Made by a program: the position numbers and the translations under genes. A stretch of DNA of 64,000 nt from Deltaproteobacteria bacterium. GTDB taxonomy: Bacteria; Myxococcota; Kuafuiibacteriia; Kuafuiibacteriales; Kuafuiibacteriaceae. Shown here in pieces: positions 36,735-45,401 of this stretch (position 1 is the stretch's first letter; every line of letters begins with the position of its first letter). The stretch lies in assembly GCA_020632995.1 (NCBI GenBank), contig JACKEN010000021.1, forward strand, positions 1 to 64,000. Reading direction: 5' to 3'. The notes beneath the pieces were generated by a model, which was given only the letters and a program-made list of their open reading frames with translations, made no database searches and had not been told where the DNA came from.

Positions 36735-37925
36735 TTGGGGTGCCCCGAGGAGGAGCCCGCCCTGAGCCCTGAACCCCTCACCGTCGAGATCGTGGACTCC
36801 GTGGGCGCGGTGCCCGCCGAGGCCTGGGACGCCCTCCTGGGCCCTCCGGACGAGGCGTCCCCGTTCCTGCAGCACCGCTTCCTGAGGGCCCTGGAGGAGG
36901 CCGGCACCCTCGGCCCGGACACCGGGTGGATCCCCCGCATCCCCCTCGTGAAGCGGGGCGACGTGCTGGTGGCCGCCGCCCCCGCCTACGTGAAGCTCCA
37001 CAGCCAGGGCGAGTTCGTCTTCGACTTCTCCTGGGCCCACTTCGCCGAGCAGGCGGGCCTGCCCTACTACCCGAAGCTCCTGGTGGGGGTCCCCTTCACC
37101 CCGGTCACCGGCCGGCGCCTGCTGACGCGGGAGGGCGAGGACCGCCCCGCGCTCATGGCGGCGATGGGCGAGGTGTTCGAGGAGCTGTGCCGGGCGATGG
37201 ACCTGTCGAGCGTGCACGTCAACTTCGCCTGCGAGGACGAGGTCGCGGCGTTGGTTTCGCAGGGCTACTTGCACAAGCTCGGGATCCAGTACCACTGGAG
37301 GCGGCACGGGGAGCGGAGCTTCGAGGAGTACCTCGGGCGCTTCAACAGCAAGCGCAGGAACCAGCTGCGGCGGGAGCGGCGGGGCTTCGCGGAGCAGGGG
37401 CTCAGCTTCTCGGTGCACCGGGGGGCGGAGCTGGACGACGCGGACGTGAAGACCGCGTTTCGGATCTACAAGACCACGGTCGACAAGTTCTACTGGGGGC
37501 GCCAGTACCTGAACCTGAAGGTCTTCCAGCTGTGGGCGGCGCGGATGGGCGACGCGATGGAGCTGGTGGCGGCGCGCGACGCGAACGGGGCGATCGTGGC
37601 GGGGGCGGTGAACTTCGCCTCTTCGCGGCGGTTGTTCGGCCGCTACTGGGGGACCTTCCAGGAGGTCCGGAACCTGCACTTCGAGGTCTGCTACTACCGG
37701 GGGATCGAGGAGGCGCTGGAGCGGGGGTTGGATGTGTTCGAGCCGGGGGCGGGCGGGGAGCACAAGCTGGTGCGGGGCTTCGAGCCGACGTTGATGCACA
37801 GCGCGCATCTGCTGGTGGACCAGCGGCTGCATGGGGCGATCGGGCGGCACCTGGAGGAGGAGCGGCGCCGGGTGCGGCAGGAGCAGATGTTGATGATGGA
37901 GAGCTTGGGGCAGCGCCGGGGGTGA
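36735..37925 (+). CDS. GNAT/FemAB-like acyltransferase (COG3146/DUF482 type)
   Basis: About 390 residues. It matches the family often annotated as GNAT or peptidogalycan-biosynthesis protein: SPFLQHRFLRALEEAG near the start, FDFSWAHFAEQAGLPYYPKL, VHVNFACEDE, FNSKRRNQLRRERRGFAEQG, YWGRQYLN, and FEVCYYRGIEEALERGLDVF (quoted in part). The acyl substrate is not known. The start is uncertain: an in-frame TTG at 36735, or a CTG at 36762 placed 8 bp after a good GAGGAGG, or GTG 36792. An ATG at 36731 is out of frame and closes quickly. It is divergent from the E1-beta gene and convergent with the GNAT gene 10 bp away. Confidence 0.85.
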   Translation: MGCPEEEPALSPEPLTVEIVDSVGAVPAEAWDALLGPPDEASPFLQHRFLRALEEAGTLGPDTGWIPRIPLVKRGDVLVAAAPAYVKLHSQGEFVFDFSWAHFAEQAGLPYYPKLLVGVPFTPVTGRRLLTREGEDRPALMAAMGEVFEELCRAMDLSSVHVNFACEDEVAALVSQGYLHKLGIQYHWRRHGERSFEEYLGRFNSKRRNQLRRERRGFAEQGLSFSVHRGAELDDADVKTAFRIYKTTVDKFYWGRQYLNLKVFQLWAARMGDAMELVAARDANGAIVAGAVNFASSRRLFGRYWGTFQEVRNLHFEVCYYRGIEEALERGLDVFEPGAGGEHKLVRGFEPTLMHSAHLLVDQRLHGAIGRHLEEERRRVRQEQMLMMESLGQRRG

Positions 37926-37935
37926 GGGGGTGCGG

Positions 37936-38490
37936 TCAGGGGGTGTCGCCGTCGACTCGAAGACAGAGCTGCAGCGCGGTGATGCTGCTGTCGTTGATGC
38001 GGAACGCGTCCTCGACCCGACCGCACTCGACGAAGCCTCGCTTGGCGTACAGGCGTAGGGCGGGTTGATTGTCGGCGAAGACTCCGAGGTCGATCCAGTG
38101 GAGGGATGGCTCCGCTCGCGCCCAGGTGAGCGCCTCCTCCATCAAGCGGGTTCCCAGCCCCGCGCCTTGGAAGCGGCGCTCCACACCCATCCCCAGCGTC
38201 GCGCGGTGAAGCGCTGCTCTGTGGGTCGCGCCGCGCAGCTCGAGGTGCCCCATGAGGGCGCCGTCCACCCAGGCGCCCCACGCACGTCGCCAGCCTGGCG
38301 CCGACACCGGCTTGCTCCATCCATCCGTGCGCTCCGCGTGCAGCCTCTCCGCTGTTGGGCCCTCGTCGGCAGCGAAGAAGTGCGAGGGCGGGGTGCCGCC
38401 TTGACCGGACTCGCCGAACTGCCGGAGGCGATGGTCGACGTAGGTCGCCAGGTCCGGGAGCGTGAGCGGGGTGATGTTCGGCCTCTCCAT
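37936..38490 (-). CDS. GNAT-family N-acetyltransferase
   Basis: A 184-residue acetyl-CoA-dependent N-acetyltransferase. The fold is shown by WGAWVDGALMGHLELRG, the acetyl-CoA motif LGMGVERRFQGAGLGTRLME (V/G-x-GxG type) and the C-terminal DLGVFADNQPALRLYAKRGF. The acceptor is unknown. ATG 38490 is the only good start. It is the last of a run of four minus-strand small genes in a patch of lower GC than its surroundings, and may be an accessory gene. Confidence 0.88.
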   Translation of the reverse strand: MERPNITPLTLPDLATYVDHRLRQFGESGQGGTPPSHFFAADEGPTAERLHAERTDGWSKPVSAPGWRRAWGAWVDGALMGHLELRGATHRAALHRATLGMGVERRFQGAGLGTRLMEEALTWARAEPSLHWIDLGVFADNQPALRLYAKRGFVECGRVEDAFRINDSSITALQLCLRVDGDTP

Positions 38491-38584
38491 GAGTTGCTGG
38501 CGACCTCCGGTGACCTCGTCGTGACTACCGCCCTTGGTTCCCGGCCGTCCAGGGCAAGCGGCGGGCTGCGATGGGCATCAGCCT

Positions 38585-39050
38585 TCATCGGTTCGCGACC
38601 CCGACCTCTTCTCCGAGAAGGTAGAGGAACGCCCCATGCGCTGCGATCAAGGCGTGTGCGGCGACCTGAAAGGGGAGCCAGTATAGATCGAACCGGATGG
38701 GTTTCGAGGTCCCGTCGGAGGGATGGAGCTCACTGTGCTGCCATCGAGGAGGTCCTCGAGACAGGGCAAATGGAGGAAGTGACGACCTGCTTTCCGAAGG
38801 GACGAGGATCGAAGAGCCGCCGTCCAAGGAACGTCGCTGGTCCGAAGGCGTACAATCCGGACTCTTCCCGTGCCTCTCGAATGGCTGCTTCTTCAGGTGG
38901 CTCCGCAGGGTGGATGGTTCCCGCCGGTACCTGGATTCCTGCGGCCGGATGGTCCGGTTGCTCGAACACGAGGACGCAATGCTGGTGGGTGAAATAGGCA
39001 AACGCCTTCTCCACCACCGTCATCGCATGGCGCACCCTACCTGGCCTCAT
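38585..39050 (-). CDS. Nudix hydrolase (frameshift near 38770)
   Basis: About 150 residues when repaired. It begins MRPGRVRHAMTVVEKAF from ATG 39050, whose ATGA overlaps the stop of the preceding gene. The Nudix box is complete: GTIHPAEPPEEAAIREAREESG fits GX5EX7REUXEEXG (start quoted only). After GRRLFDPRPFGKQVV the frame is lost; another frame continues LSRGPPRWQHSEL and RFDLYWLPFQ, ending at 38585 with LIAAHGAFLYLLGEE, which fits the C-terminal half of this Nudix type. The substrate is a nucleoside-diphosphate derivative of unknown identity. Confidence 0.7.
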
Positions 39051-39388
39051 GTCGCTCGGATCGCGCTGATACTAAGGGCGTGCAGTGCACGTTGCGCGGC
39101 TCTCCGCAGCTCGCGCTGGCCCGATTCCGCAGCGTCGATGACATTGCGCGCCGCTGCGCGAGCGTCCGACGGGCTGAACCCTGGAGGTGTCGATGTCTGG
39201 CCAAGCTCGGCGCGATCGCAGGCTGCCTTGAGCTGCGCCGCAGTCTGGACAAGCTCACCCCGGTCGAAGGCACTTGGCAACGGAGCAGACCGAACGCAGG
39301 CGAGGCAACTCGCAGCGAACTCCGCGGCGAATGCAGCGATCAGTGCTGCCTCGTACTGCGCCTGAACCTCGGGCTCCGGTAGACTCAC
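39047..39388 (-). CDS. Small hypothetical protein, 113 residues
   Basis: Not recognised. GTG 39388 is chosen because AAGGAGG lies just upstream; an in-frame GTG at 39409 would overlap that site. The product is Ala-rich and helical (YEAALIAAFAAEFAASCLA, LVQTAAQLKAACDRAELG, RELRRAAQRALHALSIS), soluble, with three Cys. Its stop overlaps the Nudix start (ATGA), so the two are translationally coupled. The base composition is lower in GC than the flanking core genes. Confidence 0.6.
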   Translation of the reverse strand: MSLPEPEVQAQYEAALIAAFAAEFAASCLACVRSAPLPSAFDRGELVQTAAQLKAACDRAELGQTSTPPGFSPSDARAAARNVIDAAESGQRELRRAAQRALHALSISAIRAT

Positions 39389-39476
39389 ATGCGCCTCCTT
39401 CGTTGGCACAACGCTGCATGAACCTGCACACGTCAGCCTTCATCGGCCTGTTGGGCCACCCACTCTCACCACCACA

Positions 39477-40024
39477 TCACGCTTCCCCTCGTCTCGCCAG
39501 CTCTGCATACAGCCTCGGATAGCGTCGGCGAACGGCTTCGAGGTCGAGGACGTCGATTGGCCTTGGCGACGCTGTGGCGGGAGCGATAGTCGCGCATCCG
39601 AGAGCCCCAGCCGAGTGCGGAGCGCATCATACGCTCGTCCGTAGAAGCTCTCCCCAGTGAAGTCGAGCGTCCGGTCGTCCTCGAGAAGTGACTGCGCATC
39701 CATGTAGAGACGCCTGTAGACGTCTCGTCCGTAGGTCACCGCGCAGTCGCGGAAATCGATGAAGGAGTCATCCCCCATGCCGCCAGAGAGCAGCCACGAG
39801 ACCTCCTTGATGTCCCGTCGGTCGAGAAGCGCACGAAAGAGCGAGAAGAAGGCCAAGAAGTCGATGACTTGGTCGTTTGGCAACCTCCCCAAAGCACGCA
39901 GGAATGACGTCAGGCGCCGGTCAATCGGCACATCCTTGGTCTGGTCGACGACGCCCCAGAACTCCAGTTCGGTCAATCGGGACTCCTCCTCTGGTCTCGC
40001 ACCGTTCAGTGTGGCTCGCCTCAT
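39477..40024 (-). CDS. DUF4240-like protein (frameshift near 39605)
   Basis: About 180 residues when repaired. It matches the DUF4240 pattern: EFWGVVDQTKD at the start, LRALGRLPNDQVIDFLAFFS, WLLSGGMGDDSFIDFRDCAV, TYGRDVYRRLYMDAQSLLED. After GRAYDALRTRLG the continuation in another frame reads VLDLEAVRRRYPRLYAELAR, which is the usual family C-terminus; it ends at 39477. The function of DUF4240 proteins is not established. ATG 40024 is the probable start. It is the first gene of the small-gene run. The 224 bp upstream to 40249 show no other gene. Confidence 0.6.
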
Positions 40025-40248
40025 CCAGCCAATCGTTGGACGCGTGCTGCCGCCATTCATCGCGCGGGCGCCTCGTCCTGGCGTTGACCATGAGGTGGAG
40101 CCCGCCGAAGTTGTCGCCGCCCCGCCGGTGTCGACGGGCTCGGCATGATGTCCGCGCAACATCTGCACGAGTGACGTCCCGCCGCCAGGTCCGGGCCCCA
40201 GAACCCACGCCACTTTGACCTGGCACGCTGCTTGATTGCTACCGCCCC

Positions 40249-41454
40249 ATGGTGGCACCGCGGCATGTGGTGAACTCTCCCCGTGGTGGTACCGCGGTGG
40301 CCACCAACCCTTCTCCCAGCCCGGTCAGCACTCCCTCGGAGGCCCTCCGCCCCGAGCCCCAGGCCACCCCGACCATCGCCGGCGGCCTCAGCCCCACCGC
40401 CCCGGTCGCGGCTGACCACACGCCGGCCGGCCGGAATCCCAACAGCGCCTTCTCGACCCTCTGTCGGCACCTGACTCGCGCCCCGGTGGCGGACGGCGCG
40501 ACGAGCGGGGAGGTCCGCGTGCGCGAGGACGGCCTCCACGCGCGGGGTGATGCGCGGGGCCGGGTGGGGCTCGAGGCTCGGGCGCGGCGGGCCGCGCGGG
40601 GGGCGCTGGGTGAGGCGCAGGGGGAGCTCCAAGCCGACCTCGGCGCTCGGGGGCACGCGAACGGCCGGGCGCACGTTGGGGTGCGTGGGGCCAGCGCGGC
40701 CGGGCAGGCGGGGGCCGAGGTGCGGGGCCGGGTCCGGGGTCGGGCCGAGGCGCGGACGGCGCTGGGGGCGGCGGAGGCGGAGCTCCAGGCGGAGCTGGCC
40801 GCTCGGGGGCGCCTCGAGGGCGAGGCGATCGCCGACCTTCGCGGGGTGTCCGCCCGAGTCGAGGGCGAGGCCACCGCGCGGGCGGGGGCCGACGTCAGCG
40901 CGCACGCGCGGTCGATCGGGACCCGCGTGGGGGGTCAGGACGTGGACGTGCGGGTCACGGTGAAGGGCCGGGCCGAGGTGTCCGCCACCGCGCAGGGTGA
41001 GGCGAAAGCGGACCTGCGCTTCGCGGAGGGTGGGCCCAAGCTCGGCGTCGATCTCGGGGGTCAGGCTTTCGCGGGGGCCAAGGCCGAGGGGCAGGTCCAG
41101 GTGGGGCTCGGTGAGATCGCCAGCGTCACCGCGCACGGGGGCGCCTGGGCGGGCGCGGGGGCCGAGGGTCGCGCGCGCGTGCACTTCGACAAGGGCAAGC
41201 TGAAGGTGGGGGTGTCGGGCGGCGCGGCGGCCGAGGCGGGGGCGGGCGGCGGCGTGGAGGTCGAGGTGGACGTGGTGAAGGGCGCCTTCGTGGCGGCGGG
41301 GGCGGGGCTGAAGAGCCTGACCGCGCCGGTCCGCTTCGCGCTCAACCCCGCCGGCGTGCTCATGGACGCCTGCACTTCGGCCCGGATGGCGCTGAGCCTG
41401 GGTACCCAGCTCGCGACCATCCCCGGGCAGCTCTTGCAGGCCGCTGCAGGCTGA
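40249..41454 (+). CDS. Gly/Ala-rich beta-repeat protein of unknown function
   Basis: 401 residues from ATG 40249. No signal peptide. After a Pro/Ala-rich N-terminus (1-60) the protein consists of alternating small-residue repeats (GLEARARRAARGALGEAQGE, ADVSAHARSIGT, GQAFAGAKAEGQVQVGLGEI, GGAWAGAGAEGRARVHFDKG), which look like beta-strand or solenoid repeats. The C-terminus has a hydrophobic stretch (FALNPAGVLMDACTSARMAL). Similar Ala/Gly-rich repeats occur in large secreted and polymorphic-toxin-like bacterial proteins, but no toxin domain is visible here. A near-repeat GGTGGYACCGCGG occurs twice at the start (about 40252 and 40282). A CcdA-like antitoxin gene follows 59 bp later. Confidence 0.7.
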   Translation: MVAPRHVVNSPRGGTAVATNPSPSPVSTPSEALRPEPQATPTIAGGLSPTAPVAADHTPAGRNPNSAFSTLCRHLTRAPVADGATSGEVRVREDGLHARGDARGRVGLEARARRAARGALGEAQGELQADLGARGHANGRAHVGVRGASAAGQAGAEVRGRVRGRAEARTALGAAEAELQAELAARGRLEGEAIADLRGVSARVEGEATARAGADVSAHARSIGTRVGGQDVDVRVTVKGRAEVSATAQGEAKADLRFAEGGPKLGVDLGGQAFAGAKAEGQVQVGLGEIASVTAHGGAWAGAGAEGRARVHFDKGKLKVGVSGGAAAEAGAGGGVEVEVDVVKGAFVAAGAGLKSLTAPVRFALNPAGVLMDACTSARMALSLGTQLATIPGQLLQAAAG

Positions 41455-41513
41455 CCTGCGCTGCCGCCGGGATTCGGCTTGCTCGTCCCCGGTCGAGGGC
41501 CGAGGATGGGCGA

Positions 41514-41729
41514 GTGACTTCCCGCAGATTCAGCGACGAAGGGGACGCTCTCCGTGTGAACCTGTCCGTGGACTCGGACCTGCGCCAAGCGCATGAGGTC
41601 AGCGCGAGGCCGGAGACCCGCGCGCAGCCGCAGGCGCACTGGCTCGAGGACGACACCGAGGCCATCGACGCCTACAACGCTCACGTGGCGCGGGATGGCG
41701 TCTTCAGCGACGACCTCCGCCAGTTCTGA
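41514..41729 (+). CDS. Orphan CcdA-like antitoxin
   Basis: 71 residues from GTG 41514. The N-terminal LRVNLSVDSDLRQA resembles the ribbon-helix-helix start of CcdA, and the C-terminal HWLEDDTEAIDAYNAHVARDGVF followed by SDD-RQF matches the CcdA toxin-binding tail (quoted in two parts). The middle, where CcdA has the GINLS..LE helix, is not conserved. No CcdB-like toxin follows: the next gene is terC on the other strand. It may be a degraded or repurposed antitoxin, or may pair with the Gly/Ala-rich protein upstream; both are inference. Confidence 0.6.
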   Translation: MTSRRFSDEGDALRVNLSVDSDLRQAHEVSARPETRAQPQAHWLEDDTEAIDAYNAHVARDGVFSDDLRQF

Positions 41730-41741
41730 CCGGGTGACCGC

Positions 41742-42536
41742 CTACGTCGCCGGCTCACCCTGGCTGCGCTCGGCGTCGAGGCGCTTCTGGTAGCCCGACT
41801 GCAGGACGTCCACGATCACCAGGACCGCGATCGAGAAGTAGAAGGTGCTCTTGGCCATCGGCTCCACCGGGTGGCCGAACAGCTCGAGGTGGGCGACGTG
41901 GCCGCCCTCGCCGAGGAGCACCACGCCGACGATGAGGAGGATGAAGAGGCCGAGGACCTCGTACTTTCGGTTCTTCTTGAGGAAGGCGGAGACGTGGTCG
42001 GCCATGAACATCATCCCGAGGCCGGAGATCACGATGGCGGCGGCGAGCACCAGGAACACCTTGGTGATGGCGAGGGCCGAGAGGATCGAGTCGAAGCTGA
42101 AGACGAGGTTCATGAGCACGATCATGAAGATCACGTGGTTGGCGCTCCTCTGTTCTGACTTGCCCGCCTGACTCTCGAGGTCGTGCACCGAGAGCATGTG
42201 CGAGATCTCCTTCACCGCGGTGTACATGATGAACCCGCCGCCGCCGATGAACACGAGGGTGGCGAAGTTGAAGGCGCCCTCCGCGATGCCAGGTACGTGG
42301 ATGCTGAAGAACGGGGCCTGCAGGCGCTCGATCAGGTGCACCATCACGAAGAGCAGGACGATGCGCAGCACGATGGCGACGAGGATGCCGATGCGGCGAA
42401 CCCTCGCCTGCTGGTCGGGCGGGGCCTTGGCGGACTCCAGCGAGACGTAGAGCAGGTTGTCGAAGCCCAGGACCGCCTGCAGGAAGATCAGGACGCCCAG
42501 GTTGGCCAGGTTCTGGAGGTTGAACAGATCACTCAT
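41742..42536 (-). CDS. TerC-family integral membrane protein
   Basis: A 264-residue inner-membrane protein with seven or more hydrophobic helices. TerC signatures are LQAVLGFDNLLYVSLESAK and MNLVFSFDSILSALAITKV, each with the conserved FD pair that probably lies in the ion pathway. TerC/Alx proteins are linked to tellurite resistance and Mn2+ export. A Lys/Arg loop (HDLESQAGKSEQRS) separates the halves. ATG 42536 begins MSDLFNLQNLANLG; longer reads would add a non-hydrophobic Pro/Arg leader. The upstream 93 bp face the DD-type secreted protein gene divergently. No riboswitch-like structure was seen in that short leader. Confidence 0.9.
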   Translation of the reverse strand: MSDLFNLQNLANLGVLIFLQAVLGFDNLLYVSLESAKAPPDQQARVRRIGILVAIVLRIVLLFVMVHLIERLQAPFFSIHVPGIAEGAFNFATLVFIGGGGFIMYTAVKEISHMLSVHDLESQAGKSEQRSANHVIFMIVLMNLVFSFDSILSALAITKVFLVLAAAIVISGLGMMFMADHVSAFLKKNRKYEVLGLFILLIVGVVLLGEGGHVAHLELFGHPVEPMAKSTFYFSIAVLVIVDVLQSGYQKRLDAERSQGEPAT

Positions 42537-42629
42537 GGCTACGCCGCGGGCGCATTCCGCCCGAGAACCGGGCGGATTGGCAAGACCCTGCGCGTTGACT
42601 CGCGCGGGTGGGCAAGCCACGTTTCACCC

Positions 42630-44777
42630 GTGCGGTGGGCATGGGTGATGGTCCTGGCGCTGGCGGCGCCACGTCTGGCGGTGGCACAGGAGTCGTGCCG
42701 TCGCTTCGGGGAGCCCCGGGAGACCGGGGCGCTGCAGGCCGAGGCGCTGAAGGAGTCCAGCGGGTTGGCGGCCAGCTTCACGCAGGCCGGGGTGTACTTC
42801 ACCCACAACGACTCCGGGGATGGCCCGAGGCTGTTCGCGATCAACGCGGCGGGGCAGGCCCTGGCCGAGCTCGAGGTTGCGGGGGCCGAGCACGAGGACT
42901 GGGAAGACATCGCCATGGGGCCGTGCGCCGCCGGGTCGTGCCTGTTCATCGGGGACGTGGGTGACAACGGGCGGCGTCGCGCGCACGTGACGGTGTACCG
43001 GGTGCCCGAGCCCAAGGTCGGGGCGGGGAGCGAGACCCAGGCCGCGGTGCAACTCGACCTGCGCTATCCCGACGGGGCGCGCGACGTGGAGGCGCTCCTG
43101 GTGGACCCGCGCACCGGGGACCTGTTCCTGGTCGAGAAGACCGAAGCCAGCCAGGCGCGGGTGGTGGTGCTGCGGGGGGCGGGCCGCGCGGTGGCGGGGG
43201 ACCACGCGCTGACGGCCCTCGGCACGGTGGAGGCCACGCCGCTCGTCACCGGGGGCGACTTCGAGCCGCTCGGGGCGCAAGCCGTCCTGCGCGACTACGG
43301 GAGCGAGGCCCTGCGCTACGCGGTCACCCGCGACGCGGCGGGGCAGGTGACGGGCTTCGTGCTCCTCGATCACCCGTCGGTGGGGCTGCTGGGTGAGGCG
43401 ATCGCGTACCGGGCCGACGGCCTGGCCCTGTTGACCACCCGCGAGGGGGTGGGGACCACGGTCGAGGAGACCCCCTGCCTCGAGCCCGATGGCCGGCAGG
43501 CCGGCGCGGCGGTGGGGCCGCTGGCCGAGGTCGCGACCTCCGCGCCCGAGCGCAGGTCCGGCGGGTGTCGGGGCGGCGCGGCCCTGGCGCCGCTCCTGCT
43601 CCTGCTCGGGGGACGGCGCCGTCGATGGCTGTTCGGCGCGGCGCGATATGAGGCCCCGCGGAGGTGGGGGGCGTGGCTCCGACGGCGGGCACCATGGCTT
43701 GCCCTGGCGGTGCTCCTCCCCGCCGCCCCCGCCCGTGCGGCCGAGCACCACGTCTACGCGGCGCTGGCGGGGGAGGTGTGGCCTACCCCGGCCGGCGGCC
43801 ACGGGGTGGCGCTCCTGACCTGGCGTGCCCTGCAGGCCCCGGGCGGCGGGACCTTCGAGCTCACCCTCAACACGGACACCCTGGCGGTGACCTACCGCGA
43901 CCTGTGCGCCGGCCGCCTGTGCTTCGGGGCGGAGCTGAAGGGTGAGGCCCTGATCGCGGGCCTGTTGCCCGACTACTTCGCGCGCGGCCAAAAGGTGGCC
44001 GCGGGTGGGTTCAACGCAAGCTACGTTGCGGGGGCGGCCTTCGGCGAGCTCCGTCTCGCGCCGGCCTACCTGCGCTACACGGCCACGGTGCGCAAGTGGT
44101 TCTTCAAGACGGCCGAGGCGGACTTCGTGCTCCCCCAGGAGTCGGTGGTGGTGGAGCAGGAGCTCGCCGCGACCTACTGGGCCTTCACCGCCGACCCCTC
44201 GCTCTACGAGCCGCACCGGCTCTCGTGGCGCACCGAGGGGCTCGGGGTGGGGGTGCGGCTGGGGGTGGACGCGCGCCTCTCACACGATCCGTGGGGCCTC
44301 GGGCTCGAGAACGACCCCGCGCAGGTCATCTTGCGGGTGCGTCAGTGGGCGCGCTACGGGGTGCGCCTGGCCGATCGCCTGCGGTGGCAGGTCGAGGAGC
44401 GCTTCGCGTGGGGGCGCGGCGAGGACGACCTCACCCGGGACCGGGTGGGCGGCATGAACCCGTACGTGACCCCGCTCGGCGGGGTGCCGTGGGCCGCGTT
44501 CGTGCTCGGGGACTACGTGGCCGGCCGCACCTCGCTCCACGTGCGGGTCTACGACGAGATCGAAGCCGGGGCCTTCTTCGACGCCCTGGCCGCGCCGAAC
44601 CTCGAGCGCGACGGGAGCCGCCGGGTGGGCGGCGCCATCGGCACCGGGGGCTTCGTGGACATGCGCTGGGGGGCCTGGCAGGCCGATCTGTGGGTGGGGT
44701 GGGCGCCGGGCCTGTCGTGGTCCGTGCACCGGAGCCACGTGGCAGGCTGGCTTGCGCTAGGCTACCGCTTCATCTGA
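42630..44777 (+). CDS. Secreted propeller-like protein running in frame into an outer-membrane beta-barrel protein
   Basis: One 715-codon ORF with two domains. The first (about 1-340) has a signal peptide (VMVLALAAPRLAVAQ) and a beta-propeller-like family signature: SSGLAAS, YFTHNDSGDGPRLFAINAAG, EDWEDIAMGPC, FIGDVGDNGRRRAHVTVYRV. It ends in a MYXO-CTERM-like tail: GGCRGG, a short hydrophobic helix (ALAPLLLLLGG) and RRRR. Instead of stopping, the frame continues into a second signal-peptide-like segment (PWLALAVLLPAAPARAAE, about 43690) and about 345 residues of amphipathic beta-strands ending LALGYRFI, typical of an outer-membrane barrel. Either a lost stop has joined two genes or this is a true fusion. 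Start GTG 42630. It contains an exact dispersed palindrome at 44016-44029. Confidence 0.7.
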   Translation: MRWAWVMVLALAAPRLAVAQESCRRFGEPRETGALQAEALKESSGLAASFTQAGVYFTHNDSGDGPRLFAINAAGQALAELEVAGAEHEDWEDIAMGPCAAGSCLFIGDVGDNGRRRAHVTVYRVPEPKVGAGSETQAAVQLDLRYPDGARDVEALLVDPRTGDLFLVEKTEASQARVVVLRGAGRAVAGDHALTALGTVEATPLVTGGDFEPLGAQAVLRDYGSEALRYAVTRDAAGQVTGFVLLDHPSVGLLGEAIAYRADGLALLTTREGVGTTVEETPCLEPDGRQAGAAVGPLAEVATSAPERRSGGCRGGAALAPLLLLLGGRRRRWLFGAARYEAPRRWGAWLRRRAPWLALAVLLPAAPARAAEHHVYAALAGEVWPTPAGGHGVALLTWRALQAPGGGTFELTLNTDTLAVTYRDLCAGRLCFGAELKGEALIAGLLPDYFARGQKVAAGGFNASYVAGAAFGELRLAPAYLRYTATVRKWFFKTAEADFVLPQESVVVEQELAATYWAFTADPSLYEPHRLSWRTEGLGVGVRLGVDARLSHDPWGLGLENDPAQVILRVRQWARYGVRLADRLRWQVEERFAWGRGEDDLTRDRVGGMNPYVTPLGGVPWAAFVLGDYVAGRTSLHVRVYDEIEAGAFFDALAAPNLERDGSRRVGGAIGTGGFVDMRWGAWQADLWVGWAPGLSWSVHRSHVAGWLALGYRFI

Positions 44778-45330
44778 CCTCGGCCAGGGTGCGGCCCGAC
44801 ACGGTCCGCCGCTCCTTCTCGAACTTGCTGCCCCACTCCGCCTCGACCAGGAGGATGGCCTCCTCCGTCGAGGAGAGGCCGCCCGAGATCACCTTGTAGG
44901 CGTGGCCGCGGTAGTTCACGAGCTTCCCGTTCCGATAGGGGAAGCGGTAGGTCTCGTTGGACTCACCCGCCACCTTGGGCAGGTGCTGAAAGGGCAAGCT
45001 GCCTTCCTCTTCGAAGCTCACCAGGAGCTGGTCGCCCTTCACCCCGACCACCAGGCCCGGGGTGCCGGCGGGGAACTCCACGCTCTCGACCAGCTCGCCG
45101 TCCACCGTGCGGTACACGTGGTCGCGGGTCACGAGGTGCTCGCTCGTGTCGACGGTGCGCCGCAGGATCACGTCCTCGGAGAGGTAGAACTGGAGCTTCT
45201 TGAGCTCGGGGCTGTCGAGGCGGCCGGGCTCCCGGAAGCTGTGGAGGAAGGCCACGCGCTGGGTGGTGCAGCCTGCGGCGCCGGCGGCGAGCAGGCCTAC
45301 GAGGGCGAGGAGAGAGATCGTACGTGCCAT
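44770..45330 (-). CDS. Lipoprotein of unknown function
   Basis: A 186-residue lipoprotein. ATG 45330 opens MARTISLLALVGLLAAGAAGC with lipobox AAGC (Cys21). The mature part (LKKLQFYLSEDVILRRTVDT, VEFPAGTPGLVVGVKGDQLL, YRFPYRNGKLVNYRGHAYKV) is beta-rich, with no catalytic motif. It is convergent with, and overlaps by 8 bp, the preceding barrel gene, so there is no room for a terminator between them. Family unknown. Confidence 0.8.
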   Translation of the reverse strand: MARTISLLALVGLLAAGAAGCTTQRVAFLHSFREPGRLDSPELKKLQFYLSEDVILRRTVDTSEHLVTRDHVYRTVDGELVESVEFPAGTPGLVVGVKGDQLLVSFEEEGSLPFQHLPKVAGESNETYRFPYRNGKLVNYRGHAYKVISGGLSSTEEAILLVEAEWGSKFEKERRTVSGRTLAEVR

Positions 45331-45401
45331 CGCTGTAAGTCCGTGTCGGGAGATTGGCGCCCCTTGTCGCCACTCGCAAGAAACTGGCATGGATGGTGGG
45401 C

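Noticed and set aside
41742..42629. Mn2+ riboswitch upstream of terC
   Set aside because: The leader is under 100 bp and shared with a divergent gene; no yybP-ykoY-like pairing was found.
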